Source: Anoplopoma fimbria
Lineage: Eukaryota; Chordata; Actinopteri; Perciformes; Anoplopomatidae
Length of the DNA: 64,000 bases
Direction: 5' to 3'
NCBI RefSeq assembly: GCF_027596085.1
Contig: NC_072463.1
Span: 1,623,692-1,687,691, forward strand
Positions 21,240 to 32,994 of this stretch are shown here, piece by piece. Position 1 is the first letter of the stretch. Every line of letters starts with the position of its first letter. Position numbers and translations under genes: made by a program. The notes beneath the pieces are model-generated. The model did not search any database. It was not told the DNA's origin and saw only the letters and a list, made by a program, of their open reading frames with translations.

Positions 21240-21475
21240 GTCAAAACTCGATTAAAGAAGACGACAAACACTTCGGGGTCATGTGGTGGTGGGGGGGACA
21301 GAGGGACACCGTAAACAATCCCACGACCTGCCTCGGACCCCTGAGCCATATTTCTAGGTTGCCGGGCCCTCGGGGGACGGCGGCGATACCTGTTGGCCCC
21401 GCCCCTTTCTCCCTGATTGACAGATGGCTGCTCCATTAGATGAGAATGATAAGTGGCTCTCCGTCCGCAGAAAGG
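21240..21475. promoter_or_regulatory. Candidate conserved non-coding element with PBX/MEIS motif
   Basis: Holds TGATTGACAG at 21414-21423, the composite PBX-MEIS/PREP site, followed at once by 'atggctgctccattagatga'. A CpG-rich stretch precedes it. The same 10-mer occurs in reverse at 6146-6155, there also beside 'atggctgct'. Confidence 0.42.
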
Positions 21476-21536
21476 ACTTCCTCTTGACCTCTGACCCCCG
21501 ACCCTGACTCTTGACCCCTCTCAGGGGTCGACAAAC

Positions 21537-21571
21537 ACCCCCCCCCCCCCCCGCTCTCTCTCTCTCTCTCT
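21537..21571. repeat. Poly-C and (CT)n
   Basis: C16 (21537-21552) followed by CT repeats (21554-21571). Confidence 0.9.
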
Positions 21572-21834
21572 GCAGGCCTGTGTGATGGTCTCTCGGCCGT
21601 CCACAGGTGCAGGTCAGGACTAAGTGATGTGGAGAGCAGCTTTTGTTCCTCTGGAGGAGGAATCTGTCCAGAGAAGACGGACGAGGAAGAGGAAGAGGAG
21701 GGGGAGACAAGAAAGAGAGAGGGTGAGACAGAGAGATAAAGAGAGGGGGGAGGAAAAGTGAAAGAAAAGAAGTTTAAGCTTCAAACAACAATCACTTCAA
21801 GTCCGTCAAAGTCACGTTAACTGAACACAGTTAT

Positions 21835-21975
21835 ACTCTGTTTAACTACAACTTAGAGGTACTTGTCTTAAGTATTTCTACGTCATACTTGCGTGGATGT
21901 GAGTAAAAGTATTAATCCCACAGTATTTTTTTTTCTCATCCTGAATACTTGAGTAAAAGTACTTTTTATTACATT
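21835..21975. mobile_element. Family C repeat fragment
   Basis: Contains 'ggtacttgtcttaagtattt' and twice 'gagtaaaagta', as in the family C end modules. Confidence 0.55.
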
Positions 21976-22029
21976 ATATTTGCATTTTTATTTAAATATA
22001 TATAAATATTGTAATTTATTTCTTTTTGT

Positions 22030-22625
22030 AGAACTTTACGTTTTGTCACCTGGCTTCCTTTCCTCCCTCCTTCCTATTTCTTCTTCATCTTCCCTTCTTC
22101 CATTCTTCCTTCACTCACTCCTTCTATTTCTTGTCCATCTTTCTCTCCTTTCTTCCTATTTCCTGTCACTATTTCCTTCCTTCCTTACTATTACTTGCTC
22201 ATCTTCCCTTCACTCCTCCTTTTCTTTTATTGTTTGCGTCTTTGCTTTCTCACTTTATTTCCTTCTTTCTTTACTTCTCTTCCTACTTCCTACTCCCTAC
22301 TTCCTGTTTTCCAACTTTACCTTTTTTGTTGATCTCTTCTCCCTCCCTTCTTTTGTTTATTTCCGTATTATTATTTTCTTTTCCTCCAACATTTTTGAAC
22401 TATTTCCCTCCATCAAGACTCCTCTTTGTAGTTTTCCTTCCTTCCTTATTTCATGTACAACTAACCTCATTTTTCCAGAGCTTTTCTCAATTCTTTCCCT
22501 CCATTTTTGCCTCTTCTCTTCATAACTCTGCCTCCTCCCTCCCTTCTCTTCTGACTTTGCTTCCTCTCTTCTTTCTCGTTCATTTATCATCCTTTTCCTT
22601 ATATCTTTTCAGTATTTGACTCGTT
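22030..22625 (+). repeat. Pyrimidine-rich degenerate array
   Basis: About 600 bp of C/T-rich DNA in which 'cttcctatttcctgtc' and variants recur. The Ser/Leu/Phe-rich frames (181 and 162 codons) are artefacts. It is the reverse-orientation relative of the array at 23465-24015. Confidence 0.8.
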
Positions 22626-22679
22626 CTTTCTTGTTTAACTGATTCAAAATAGAGGAAATCCACTGTAGTAGAGAGAGAA

Positions 22680-23215
22680 ACTCTCCCTCACGGTGCCGTC
22701 GTTATATTATAATAATAGTTGTAATTTGAATCCAGATGTGAGGCCTCGGCGGCTGTAAACAGGCCTCAGGTGCTCCAGACGTTCCAGTCGGCCGCTCTGG
22801 ACTGAACTAATAATTATAATAATCCAGGTCTCTGCATTGTTCTCTCCCTCTTTATGCTTTAAAGTGTTTACAATAATAGCAGCTCTGCCAGGAGTGGACG
22901 ACTCTCTCTCTCTGTATTAATAAGCAGTGCAGTACTCAGCACAGCGCGTGGTAAAGCTTCGCCATGATTACAGTACGCCATCAAGAAAATTAGTTGTTTC
23001 CCACACACAGCAAAGCACAGCGAGGGGTTTGCAACATAACAAGTTGCTTTTGTTTACGGCGGCTCGCTAGCTGTTTTCATTATGCCGAGACAAGCCCATA
23101 GACTCGGAACAGCTGCCACAAATCACACATTCAATTATTCTGCTTTGCTTATGAGCATCCAAATATTTAGTCCACTTACCGTGAACAAAAACAGTAGTAA
23201 AGTGATTACAGCCGC
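22680..23215. promoter_or_regulatory. Candidate conserved non-coding element (strong)
   Basis: Complex, repeat-poor sequence between two opposed simple arrays. Notable stretches are 'tttatgctttaaagtgttta', 'cgccatgattacagtacgcc', 'atcaagaaaattagttgttt', 'tcacacattcaattattctg' and 'tgcttatgagcatccaaata' (the last has the dyad TGCTTATGAGCA). Low CpG, TAAT/ATTA cores and lack of coding features fit a vertebrate enhancer. The 88-codon frame at 23082-23348 ends in a GGA-repeat and is not exon-like. Confidence 0.5.
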
Positions 23216-23464
23216 CGAGGAGTCGAGTTCTCCTCCGAGAGGGAAACAGGAGGAAGGAAGGAGGGATGAAGAGGAGGAGGAGGAGGGAACAGGGAAATAC
23301 TGCTTTCCTTTTTTATTGGCTTGTTCAGCTTCACATAAACAGACATGAAGTTAAAGGTTAAAGTATGAAGCAGTGACCGGAGACGGAATGAAGATTTAAT
23401 TCATTTACAAAGTATCAGAAACACAACGACCTCAAAGTTCATAGTGTTTTTATTTAAGAAATAA

Positions 23465-24015
23465 AGAATCAGTAAATGGAGGATGATGGACAAAAAATAG
23501 GAAGGAAGGTTGAGAAAAAGATGGACAGGAAATAGGAAGGAGAGGGTAGGAAGGAAGCAAATGGAGAGAGATGGAAAATATATAGTAAGAAAGGAAGGAA
23601 GGAAGGAAGGAAGGAAGGAAGGAAGGAAGGAAGGAAGGAAGGAAGGAAGGAAGGAAGGAAGGAAAGGAAGAGAGAGATATTGACAAGAAATAGGAAGGAA
23701 GGTTGAGAAAGATGGACAAGAAATAGAAAATGAAGGAGGGAATGAAGGAAGGAAGAAGACAAAGATGGAAAGGAAATAGGAAGGAAGGACAGAAAGATGA
23801 ACAAGATATTGGAAGAAAGGAGGGAAAGAAAAAAGGAGGTAGCAAAGGAAATATGGACAAGAAATGGGAAGCAAGGAAAGAAGGATGGACAGGAAATAGA
23901 AATGAAGGAGGAAATGAATTAATGAATGAAGGAAGGAAGGAAAGAGAGAAAGATCAACAAGTAATAGGAAGGAGGGAAGGAAAGATGACAAAGATAGAAA
24001 GGAAGCAAAGTTTCA
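23465..24015 (-). repeat. Purine-rich degenerate array
   Basis: Recurring 'gacaggaaataggaagg' and 'agatggacaagaaatag' units of about 30 bp, complementary in kind to 22030-22625. The Ser/Phe/Leu-rich minus frames (up to 196 codons) are artefacts. Confidence 0.85.
23590..23665. repeat. (AAGG)n microsatellite
   Basis: About 19 perfect AAGG units within the purine array, a recent expansion. Confidence 0.97.
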
Positions 24016-24639
24016 TGTGAAGAAAAAAATACAAATGGGAAAGGAAGGAAAGAAGGAAACTTTAATAAACTGAAGGTGAAGTTAAACTAAAGCTCCAAAG
24101 ATAAGTGTTTCTATCTCATGTAACAAAAAACCATTAACTGCAACGTTCAGATCCAAATGTTTCCCTTTTGGATGGAGGAATCAGACGGAGAGTAAGAAGT
24201 CAGTTTAACAGAGGGGGGGGGTCATCCTGTCAGAGGTCAGAGGTCGTGACCCCTGTGTGGTCTCAGGTCTTTGAAGAGGAAGACGAGCCGGTCTCTGCAG
24301 GTCCACAGACCTTCAGCGGGTTCAGGGTCCCAGCAGGCCTGTTGAGGAGGATTACACGCTTTGATAGAAACACTTTATATTTAACGTGCACTAATCCTTT
24401 AAGGGCTTTAACACCAGCGCTGAGACTTCCTGTTGTGTGGGCCGAGCAAGGCACCGACACAGACAGGGTCACAGGTTCAACTCCCGCACACGGTTCACTG
24501 AGTTACAGGGAAATACCGCCTTAAATAACTGTTTTGTTCCTCCTTAAACAAACACATCAATCAAAGGAGAACAAGTTGATTCATCTCTCATAATTATTTG
24601 ACTCTTAAGATGTTGTTCCACAAAGAACATCCAGAACAT
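24016..24639. other. Non-coding, with a weak tRNA-like box
   Basis: The 118-codon plus frame (24168-24524) has no domain I recognise and no supporting context. At 24468-24490, 'gtcacaggttcaactcc' fits an RNA polymerase III B box, and 'gggccgagcaaggc' upstream (24440) is a poor A box. This may be a tRNA-derived SINE fragment, not a tRNA gene. Confidence 0.35.
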
Positions 24640-25830
24640 CTGTTCATGACCAGAACCTCCCGAAAGGATCCTTGCAACCTCCTGAATGACCACTAGAGTG
24701 TTTTAATGGACCAGTAGAACCTCTGTTACCACCAGAACCTTCTGAAAGGCCAATTAGATCTATTTAGGATGTCTAGAAACCTGCTCAATGACAACTAGAG
24801 TTGTTTAATGGACCAGTAGAACTTCCTAAATGATCACTAAGTTCTAGAACTTCCTCAGTGACCATGAGAGCATCTTACAGGAGGTCTAGAACATCATTAT
24901 GAACCGGTAAAACATCATTATGGAACATCAGAACCTCTTTTAAAGACCTTTACAGCCTCTTCCTTGATGACAAAAATAATTTAAGGAGCCCTAGAACCTC
25001 ATCATTAACCATCAGAATGTCCTTGAACCTCATTATGGACCAGAAGAACATCTTCATGGACCAGCAGAACCTCTCAAAGGACCACTAGAGCCTTTTCTTT
25101 GATCACAAGAACCTTTTAAGAAGCCCAAAAACGTATTCATTGTGCATCAGAACTTCGCTAGAACCTAGTGAAGAACATCTAAATGTAAATCTTCTTAAAG
25201 GATGATGACAGCGTTCTTTAAGGAACACTAAAATATGTAATAGGACCCCTAGAACCTTCTCAGTCACAATCAGATCCTCTTAAAGGACACCTAGAACATC
25301 TAACACGATGCCTAAAACCTCCTCAGTGACCATCAGAACCTCTTAACGGACCCTTAAAACCTCATTAGTGATCATTATAACCTCTTAAAGGGCTTCTAGA
25401 ACACTACAACTCCACCTGACCACTGGAGCCTCCTAAAGGAACACTAGAACATCTAGGACATCCGAATAATCTTTTAAAAGACGCTTTTGAAACCTCATCA
25501 ATGACCATTAAAAGTTCTTGAAGGGCCACTAGAACCTCATATAGGAGCCATAGAACCTCTTCAGAGACCATCAGAACCTTTTAACGGACCCATGAAACAA
25601 CCTCAAAGATCATAATAACCTCCTAAAGTACCACTAGGACCTTATCTCACCACCAGAACCTTCTTAAGTACCACTATAACCTTTTCTTACCACCAGCACT
25701 TCCTAAAGTATCACTAGAACCTTATCTCACCATAAGAACCTTCTAAAGTACCACTTTAACCTTATCTTACCATCAGAACCTCTTAAAGTACCACTACGAT
25801 CTCCTAAAGGTCACCTCCCACCTGCTGATG
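24640..25830. repeat. Degenerate AGAACC-rich tandem array
   Basis: About 1.2 kb in which 'agaacctc', 'ccactagaac' and 'cttaaaggacc' recur roughly every 20-22 bp, often as alternating half-units ('gaccatcagaacctctt' then 'aaaggaccactagaacc'). Units are heavily diverged and indels break the register, so this is an old minisatellite. Confidence 0.8.
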
Positions 25831-26197
25831 ACCCATATAATAGAACATAATGACGTGGTTTATTGATCCACAGAAGGTGGATTCTCCTCTGTTGCATGGA
25901 GGTCAGAGGTCAGGGGTCAGCTACAGAGCAGCATCCAAGAGCTGCAGAGGATTCAGTGTATTGCTCGAGGGCAGAGGAATCAACTAAAGACACCAAACTG
26001 ACAGATAACTGATACTTTTAGTACATTTCAGTGAAAAGTGGTTTCATTTATAGTTATACTTTATTTATTAATGCGAACAGAGATCTCATTATTCTGGAGT
26101 TTTGTCAGAAAACTGCAATTAGTCATAATTTGTTCATGATTTGGGGAAGTTCATTTTATTAAGACGTCATTGAAGAAAGTGGGCAGTTTAAACAAAC
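25831..26197. other. Non-coding, nothing recognised
   Basis: Short single-copy-looking stretch without open frames or motifs of note. Confidence 0.45.
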
Positions 26198-26790
26198 AGT
26201 GGTGGAATGTAACAAAGTACATTTACTGGTTTTGTCTTTCCATTTTTGCTACCTTCTGCTTCACTACATCTCAGAGGTTAATATTGTTCTTTTTACTACA
26301 TTAATCTGACAGCTTTAGCTACTTTTCATTCTAAGATTTTTTTTTTAAAGAAAAAAAAACTCTGGATGGCCTTTATAAAATACAAATCATTCTTTTAGAT
26401 TAACACGGCGGTTCCTAACAGTTCCACCGTAATAAGTCATATCCCCTCTAAACTCCTCAAATAGTATCATTTAAATAACTATACTATAAAGAAGGTAAAA
26501 CTCTCCGTTATTTAAAAACAAGAAGTAAAGAATTGAGCAAGAAATACAAATATGTGTACCAAACCTTTAGTCTCTTCTTCTTCTTCTCTCCCTTTGATCA
26601 TCTCCGGACCCCTCAGATTCATCTGATGACCCTCTGGAGGGGCCCGACCCCTAGTTTGGGAACCACTGGAATAAACTCATAAACTTACAGTATATAAAGT
26701 AGTTAAAGTAGTTCCACCTGCTGCTTCAGTGTTAACGATATAATATATAACAATATTCTACTCCAGAATGAGTACTTCTACTTTAGATGC
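26198..26790. mobile_element. Family C repeat, interrupted copy
   Basis: Begins 'cagtggtggaatgtaacaaa', the usual family C end, then 'gtacatttactg' and 'ctgacagctttagctacttt'. After an A/T homopolymer region (26338-26360) and unrelated DNA (26400-26680), it resumes with 'agtagttaaagtagttccac' and ends near 'tgagtacttctactttag'. Confidence 0.6.
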
Positions 26791-28385
26791 TTTAAGTTTA
26801 TTTAGCAAATACTTCTTATGTACTTCTATGCATTTTTATGTTGTATTATTGGCATTTTTTACTTCAGTTCAGTTCATAATACTTCTTCCATCAATGCAGA
26901 GATGTTTCTATCTGTGAAAAAATGAGATTTGTGTCCATTTAGGATGAATTATTTACTTCAGAAGATTTCTTTTAAGTGTAAAATATGAGGAACAAACACA
27001 CGCGTTTTCTTTAAATATTTCAGAGGAAAGAAAACAGCCTTGTGGTACATTTCACAAGTTAAAAAAAATGGGAAACAGTTTGTAACCTCTGCAAAGACTC
27101 ACACCTCCACCCACACAAACAACACAGCAGACACAACAACAACAACAACAACAACTATTTATCAGATTATGAGCAGAGCCAGCAGCCGTGACGGACCTGC
27201 AGAAAGAAACCCCCAAAAACCTACACACACGACTCATCCGACTTCCACCCAACCTGCATTCACGGGACTGACAGCATCATTTCAGAGTGAAAACAGAGAG
27301 CAGAGAAGGTGACGGGAGGATATTAAAAAAAAAGAGAGAGAGACATAAGAGGGAGACAGAAAAAGACCCCCAAAAAAGAATCAAATCCCCTCCGGAGGAA
27401 AGAGCTGGAGGGAGGAAGGGAATCTGAAAGAGGGTCAAAGGTCAGACGATGAATCTCAGAGAATTTAATTTGTGGTGTTATAATAATCTGCTCCGGAGGT
27501 TAACTTCTCTGAAAACCTCAAACTTCCAAACCAGCAGTGAATGCAACTCCTAACAAGTGTCCTGGAAATAGTCCCCAACAAAAGTCACTATTTCCTGTTT
27601 GTTGGATTAAAACTAGCGTGAATCACTGATTAAACTTTTAATTTGTGTTGTTAAAGATGAACGTCTTCAGTAGGAACCAATGAAACACAGACAGGAAGTC
27701 AGACAGTAATGAGGGACGGACTAATGTGTTGTTTAATCATATAAATTAAAATTCTTAAAAGTCATTAAAGTTCCTTATTTGTTTTTTTTATCATATCTGT
27801 GATTATTTATTTAAATTAAAATAAAAAATGTTGTATCTTATATCTTAATTACTCATGTTGTCTTGCATACATATTATTCTTCCTTACCTTTTCTTGTGAC
27901 ATTTAAAACTACATGCTATGCTAATTCATGCTAATTACTTATGCATTAATATACATTACAATATCGTTGCCTTTGTTATACCATGATTCCCAATATAAGT
28001 TTAAACTATAACATGCATATTAGCTAATATTGCACTTGCACATATAAAACATTTTTGCTTATATATTTTTTATACATATACCTGTATATCTTTGAATATA
28101 AATAAATATATATATTCCTGTTTTCTTTATAAATTGTATGCATATTTAAAAAGATATTCCTGCATATTTAACAACATGATTCATAAGCTAAAACTCTTTC
28201 CTTAGTGATTTTTTACTTATTTAGGTATTCAAGTTTAAAAAAAGTAACATTGACATCCGTTTGTATTTAAATCTAAACTGTTTTAAACAGTACAAGCTCC
28301 ATTTATAATTCAGTTAATTTATGAAATGCACGAAAGTCTATGGAGGCCCATTGCAATTTATTAATTGGTCCCTTTTTAAAGTCTG
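26791..28385. other. Non-coding, nothing recognised
   Basis: AT-rich DNA. A small (ACA)n run lies at 27136-27155. The 90-codon frame at 27040-27312 spans that run and has no domain. No gene is supported. Confidence 0.5.
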
Positions 28386-28500
28386 TTTTGAGGTACTTGT
28401 ACTTTACTGCAGTATTTCCATTTGGTGCTTCTTTAAACTTCTACTCCACAACATTTTGATAAATGTAGCTACAGCTACTTTCAGATTTAGATTTTACATT
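28386..28500. mobile_element. Family C repeat fragment
   Basis: Contains 'tgaggtacttgtactttact' and 'cttctactccacaaca'. Confidence 0.6.
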
Positions 28501-29275
28501 TAAATATCAAATACAAATAATTTAATGGATTAAATCAGCCGCTCACAACTTTTTCTTTTCTTGCCTCTTATTGCAAGTATTTAAATCAATGTGTTGCTTC
28601 TCCACTAAAGACATTCTATTTCCAAACGTATCTATATGAAGAGATAACTGCTCCGTCCAGTGTGTATTATCTGATCATCTAAATTCTTTATCTCGTACCA
28701 GGTGAGCTCTGCTAAATATGAACACAGATAGGAGTCTATTCCTGATTTAAGAAAGCTCATAAAACACTTTTACTTCAAGTCGTTCTGAGTTTATTTATGC
28801 TGAAAAGCTTCATAAATACTTCACCAGATAACTTTATTTAAATAAAGCTTGCATGAGAAAAAGTAAAAGCTGTTTTCTACAAATCAAAATGTTAAAATTT
28901 CTGTCAGAAAACTACAAAAACAAATGATTTCTTCTTCTTCAGCAGAGCGTGATATAAAACAAAGACGCCTTCCCGTCATGTTTTTACTCTTCCTGTACCT
29001 TCACCTCCTCGCTAGTGATTCTAAGACGTTTGATAAACACGTCTGTTGGTTTTTAGACATAAATAAAAAATGTATTTATGTATTTCTGGACAATCAGAGT
29101 CACTTTGACTCTCAGAACTCGCTGAGCGACGGACAAATCACCCCAAAGAAAGTTAACAGCTTCTGGCCGTGACGCAGCAACCGCAGCTCCACACCCTCCA
29201 CCCCCCCACCCATCCATCCATCCATCCATCCAACCTTCCCCATGACCCTCACCCCTTCCTCCCCCCCCACCTTTC
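28501..29275. other. Non-coding, with low-complexity end
   Basis: Mostly AT-rich single-copy-looking DNA. From 29190 it becomes C-rich with a (CCAT)n run (29210-29231). The 82-codon frame at 28924-29172 is not exon-like. Confidence 0.5.
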
Positions 29276-29535
29276 TCCATTAGCTGCAGCTATTACAGCC
29301 CCTGAGAGAGAGTCATTACCGCTCCCATAATCCATGATGATGAAGCTCTCAGCTCGAAACACCGGCAGCATGTACAGGCTGCGCTTGATTGGCAGGATAC
29401 AGGGGGTGAGGCGGCGGGGGGAGGAGGGGTGGAGGTGATGGAGGAGGAGTGGAGGTTTGGTATAGGGGGTTTGTGTGATGGGAACTCCACTCGAGATGTG
29501 AATTGGCTTTGCCACTCCAATCAGGCCGCTGGATG
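29276..29535. promoter_or_regulatory. Candidate conserved non-coding element (strong)
   Basis: Includes 'ccattagctgcagctattac', 'cattaccgctcccataatcc', 'ctgcgcttgattggcaggat' and 'gaattggctttgccactcca'. The minus frame through it (29249-29677) stays open for 142 codons, so an exon was considered. It runs on into CT-rich and C-rich low-complexity DNA at both ends with no clear splice sites, and I prefer a non-coding element. Confidence 0.45.
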
Positions 29536-29674
29536 ACAAATGAAGTGTGTCTCTTTCACTCTCTCTCTCTCTCTCACCCCTCTTCTTCTTCATCCCCCCC
29601 CTCCTCCTTTTTCCTCCTCCTCTCCCTTCACACTTCTCCTCTCTGTCCGGGTGGAGAAAGAAAAGGGGGGAGTT

Positions 29675-29885
29675 CATGTGGGAGCGCTTGACAGCAACAC
29701 AATCACATTTCTATTCAGCTCCCCCGCCTCGCCTGTTTTACCTTCCCCATGCCATGCACGCTAACACACAGGCCGGCCAGCCAATTAGAAAGCGCCGCAA
29801 AGAATCTGTGAAAGACACAAAAGGTCTTTAGAGGTTTGGACAGGTGTCTCATTTGGCCGCGGGACATAGTTTCGAGGCTTTTCCC
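29675..29885. promoter_or_regulatory. Candidate conserved non-coding element
   Basis: Contains 'gacagcaacacaatcacatt', 'gccagccaattagaaagcgc' and 'aggtgtctcatttggccgcg'. It is bounded by CT-rich DNA and a G run (29893-29901). Confidence 0.4.
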
Positions 29886-30164
29886 TTTTTTGGGGGGGGG
29901 GTTGAATTTGTGAGCAGAAAGCGAGAGAGGTTATTTGTCGCGCTGTCATTTTTCTCTCTTTTCCTTTTTTCTTCGTGTAACGGCCGTCTCGTCTGTCTGT
30001 CTGTCGAACCCCCTCCATGGGAATGATGGGTAAATTTGTGCAGAAGAAGAAGAAGAAGAATGAGAGGGAGTTTAGATTGAAAAGTGAAATCAAACCTGAT
30101 TATTTTGCATGATTTGTGTCGGGTCACCCCAGCTTTTGTCTCACTTTCGTTCACGGTGAAAACA

Positions 30165-30480
30165 CACTGAACTTCTTCTCTTTATGTTTTTTCTCTTCTC
30201 CTCTTTCCGTACAGTAATTACAGTGGGCTTGGAAAAACAAGAGCGGAGATAATTGGTTTGTTGGTTTGCGGCTGAGCTTGTTTTTGCAGGGTTATTATCC
30301 AGCAGCTCCATTATGGCTGGCAGCACAGAAATCCCTCATTAGCATACACAAATATATACAGAGAAGGATGTGGGAAGAAGAAAACGCTCCAGTGTTTAAT
30401 ACCAAACGCTCCCCTTCGCTACATGCAAATACAATCCACAATAGAGCGGCGCTGTCACTGCCTCCAGCTGTGAGGAGACG
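30165..30480. promoter_or_regulatory. Candidate conserved non-coding element (strong)
   Basis: Complex sequence with 'acagtaattacagtgggctt', 'ggagataattggtttgttgg', 'cagctccattatggctggca', 'cctcattagcatacacaaat' and the octamer ATGCAAAT at 30423-30430 (POU-type). TAATTA and TAATTG homeodomain cores are present. This is one of the most enhancer-like stretches of the window. Confidence 0.5.
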
Positions 30481-30700
30481 CAGGGAGGTGTCAGGAGGAG
30501 TAAAGAGGAGAGACGGAGGAGGGGAGGGAGGTGGCGTGAACTATTTGTTCGACAGACAACGGAGCAGAACGAGGGGAAGAAGAAGAAGAAGAAGAAGAAG
30601 AGAGAGACAGATGTAGCGGCAATTAGCACGAGGCCGGCGGCGGCGGCGGTTGCGGTTGGTGGAGGTGGTGGAGGAGGTGGAGGTGGTGGTGACAGCGGAG
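30481..30700. repeat. Low-complexity GA, GAA, GGC and GGT runs
   Basis: (GAA)n at 30576-30600, (CGG)n near 30635-30650 and (GGTGGA)n at 30656-30695. Open frames in both directions here are poly-Arg or poly-Pro artefacts. Confidence 0.85.
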
Positions 30701-32149
30701 AACGGTGGAGGCTGACAGTGGCTTTCACCCTCCGCCATCACCTTCATCGTCGTCATCATCAGAGGCCTACTCAAACCAACAATCGCTGTCAGTCTGTGTC
30801 AGAGCGGCGTGTCGTCGACAAACAATGGCGGCTGTCAGTTAGCTCCAGTTCATCTGGATCAACTCACTTTCCTTTGTTTGTTTTTGTAAAAAAAAAAAAG
30901 AAAAGACGAGTTTTGTTTGTTTGTTGTCGTGTTTTTGTTCCTGATTCGTCGAGATTATTCGGCTCCTGAGACCGTGTTTATCTTTGACCTGTAGGAAGAA
31001 GATCATGAACTATGAAAGAGGGCCAGAGAAGATGAGCTGGAAACAGAAACTGAGACACGCAGACATGATGATCCTGATTCAAACATGCAAATACAAATAC
31101 ATCCAACGGCCTCATTTGTCTCATTTTTATAAAAGAAAATGTAACACAAACTGATTCTTTAATTAAGTAAATATTCAATTAAATATGAATTTGGTTCATT
31201 TTTAAAAGGTTTCATTTGATTAGAAACATAAAACGTGTGTCCAAAATAATGAAGTTGCATGACCTTTGACCTTCATTGACTCGACCTGACACCAGTTGTA
31301 TAAAGACATCAAACTTTCTTGTGACAGCAAGTTGGTTGACTCGTTCAACTTTGACGTGATCGAATGCTAAAAGGAGGTTTTTGTTTGGTAGATTATTCAA
31401 AAATGAAACTGTGAGTTTTGTGTTTCCCTTCATGAGAACTTAGATTTAGTTAAAGTCAAAAACCTTCTGTTGTTGTTTGGCTCCGTTTCATGTCACTTGA
31501 TACAAGAAGTTTAAGATTAAACTTCTGTTTTTGTCACAAGAGATCAATTTTCTGCCCTAAATTGTATTCTGGTGCCATTTATTCTCCTTTAAAATGTATC
31601 TGTAAGTCCATGTGAATGAATCAAACGTAAGTATTAGAGGAGCTTATTGGGAAAATAGACGAACCACGTTGTGTTTGAAATGTCAAAAAGCTTTTGACAC
31701 AAACCTGAAAAACTCCTTTTGTCCATCAACATGCACTTTAAAGACTTTATGTCCTCGGCTTCCTGTCGTCTGTCAGAGTGTTTGAGCTTCTGCATCTGAT
31801 CACGATGTACAAATTACATCAAACTTTATTTCACATTGTCTGGACAAAGTCTGGATATCTGAAAACCTGGACCTTTATTGTGAAACCATGTGGATGGATC
31901 AATAACATCAGGACACAAGAAACAAGACACATCTGAGGGGTCAACAGTTAATTCTGAGATATGAAGTTTACTCAAACTTTCCTGTAATTGATGTTATTTT
32001 AATGTAAAATAGTTTTACCTTCAGCCTCTAAAGACGATTAATGTAACAATCTAAGAGGACCATTCCATTATTATTCCTGTTTAATCTGTAGATACAATGA
32101 GGAAACATAACTCATTAAAGTTAGAAACCAACTACAACAATAAACAAAG
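30701..32149. other. Non-coding, nothing certain
   Basis: 30740-30860 has two GCTGTCAG words (MEIS-like TGTCA) in CpG-containing DNA and might extend the preceding island. There is a second octamer ATGCAAAT at 31085-31092 and an A run at 30888-30899. No gene is supported. Confidence 0.4.
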
Positions 32150-32620
32150 TATTTTTCACAGTTGTGGTATTAGTACTTTTACTTTAAAATAGTATTTTTA
32201 TAGTGGCAAATTATTACTTTTAAGTTACAGAGTAATTATACTGTGTGATATTACTGCTTTTACTGTAACAGAGTATCGTTACAGTGTGGTATTAGTGCTT
32301 TTACTTTGAAGGAGTATTTTTATTCTATGGAACAACAGAGTATTTCCACAGTGTGTAGTAGTACTTTTACTGTAAGATAGTATTTTCACAGTGAGGTATT
32401 AATACTTTATTGCAGCAGAGTCATTTTACAATACGGTATTAGTACTTTTACTCTGACAGAGTACTTTTACAGTGTGGTATTAGTACTTTTAACATTAGAT
32501 TATTTTTACTGTATAATATTAGTACATTTTTACTTTAGCAGAGTATTTTCACAGTGTGTTATTAGTACTTTTACAGTGTTGTATCAGTACTTTTACTACA
32601 GTGCAGTACTTCCTCCCATG
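32150..32620. repeat. Family C-derived degenerate tandem array
   Basis: About ten irregular units of 'gtggtattagtacttttact' followed by 'agagtattttacagt', which is the family C end module expanded in tandem. Confidence 0.8.
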
Positions 32621-32689
32621 TTCCTCGTAGTTTGGTTGACTGATCCTTTAGTTGTTTGCTTTAGTTTCTTCTTGTTTAGTCGTGTTGAT

Positions 32690-32994
32690 GCAGTTTAATC
32701 CGTCGGTTTGAGGCCTCTGCGATCTGTGAGAGCTCGCTCTGCTGCCCAGAGGGGGTGAGGACGGGGGAGGACGGGGGAGTCGAGGTGGGGGGGGGGGGTT
32801 AAGAAAAGGTAATGTGAGAAAGCTGGAGGTGACAGCCATTGTGGGAAGGTGTGAACGATGGAGAGAAGAGAAGAAGAGAGGAGGAGGGAGGACTGAAAAG
32901 TGCTCCTTGTCCTGGGAGGAAGAGGGACCTTTTGAGGAGGACCTTCACCTCCTTCTTTCTGCCTCCCCCCCCTCCTCCCCCAATCCCCCCAATT
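32690..32994. other. G-rich and purine-rich low-complexity DNA
   Basis: G run at 32787-32797, then GA-rich DNA with 'gggagg' words. Frames on both strands (60-101 codons) are low-complexity artefacts. Confidence 0.6.

Noticed and set aside
24440..24505. tRNA gene
   Set aside because: A good B-box-like word is present, but the A box is poor and no cloverleaf can be drawn. At most it is a SINE remnant.
29249..29677. Possible conserved exon on the minus strand (142 codons)
   Set aside because: The complex part is short. The frame runs into CT- and C-rich low complexity at both ends without clear splice sites, and I recognise no domain, so a non-coding element is more likely.
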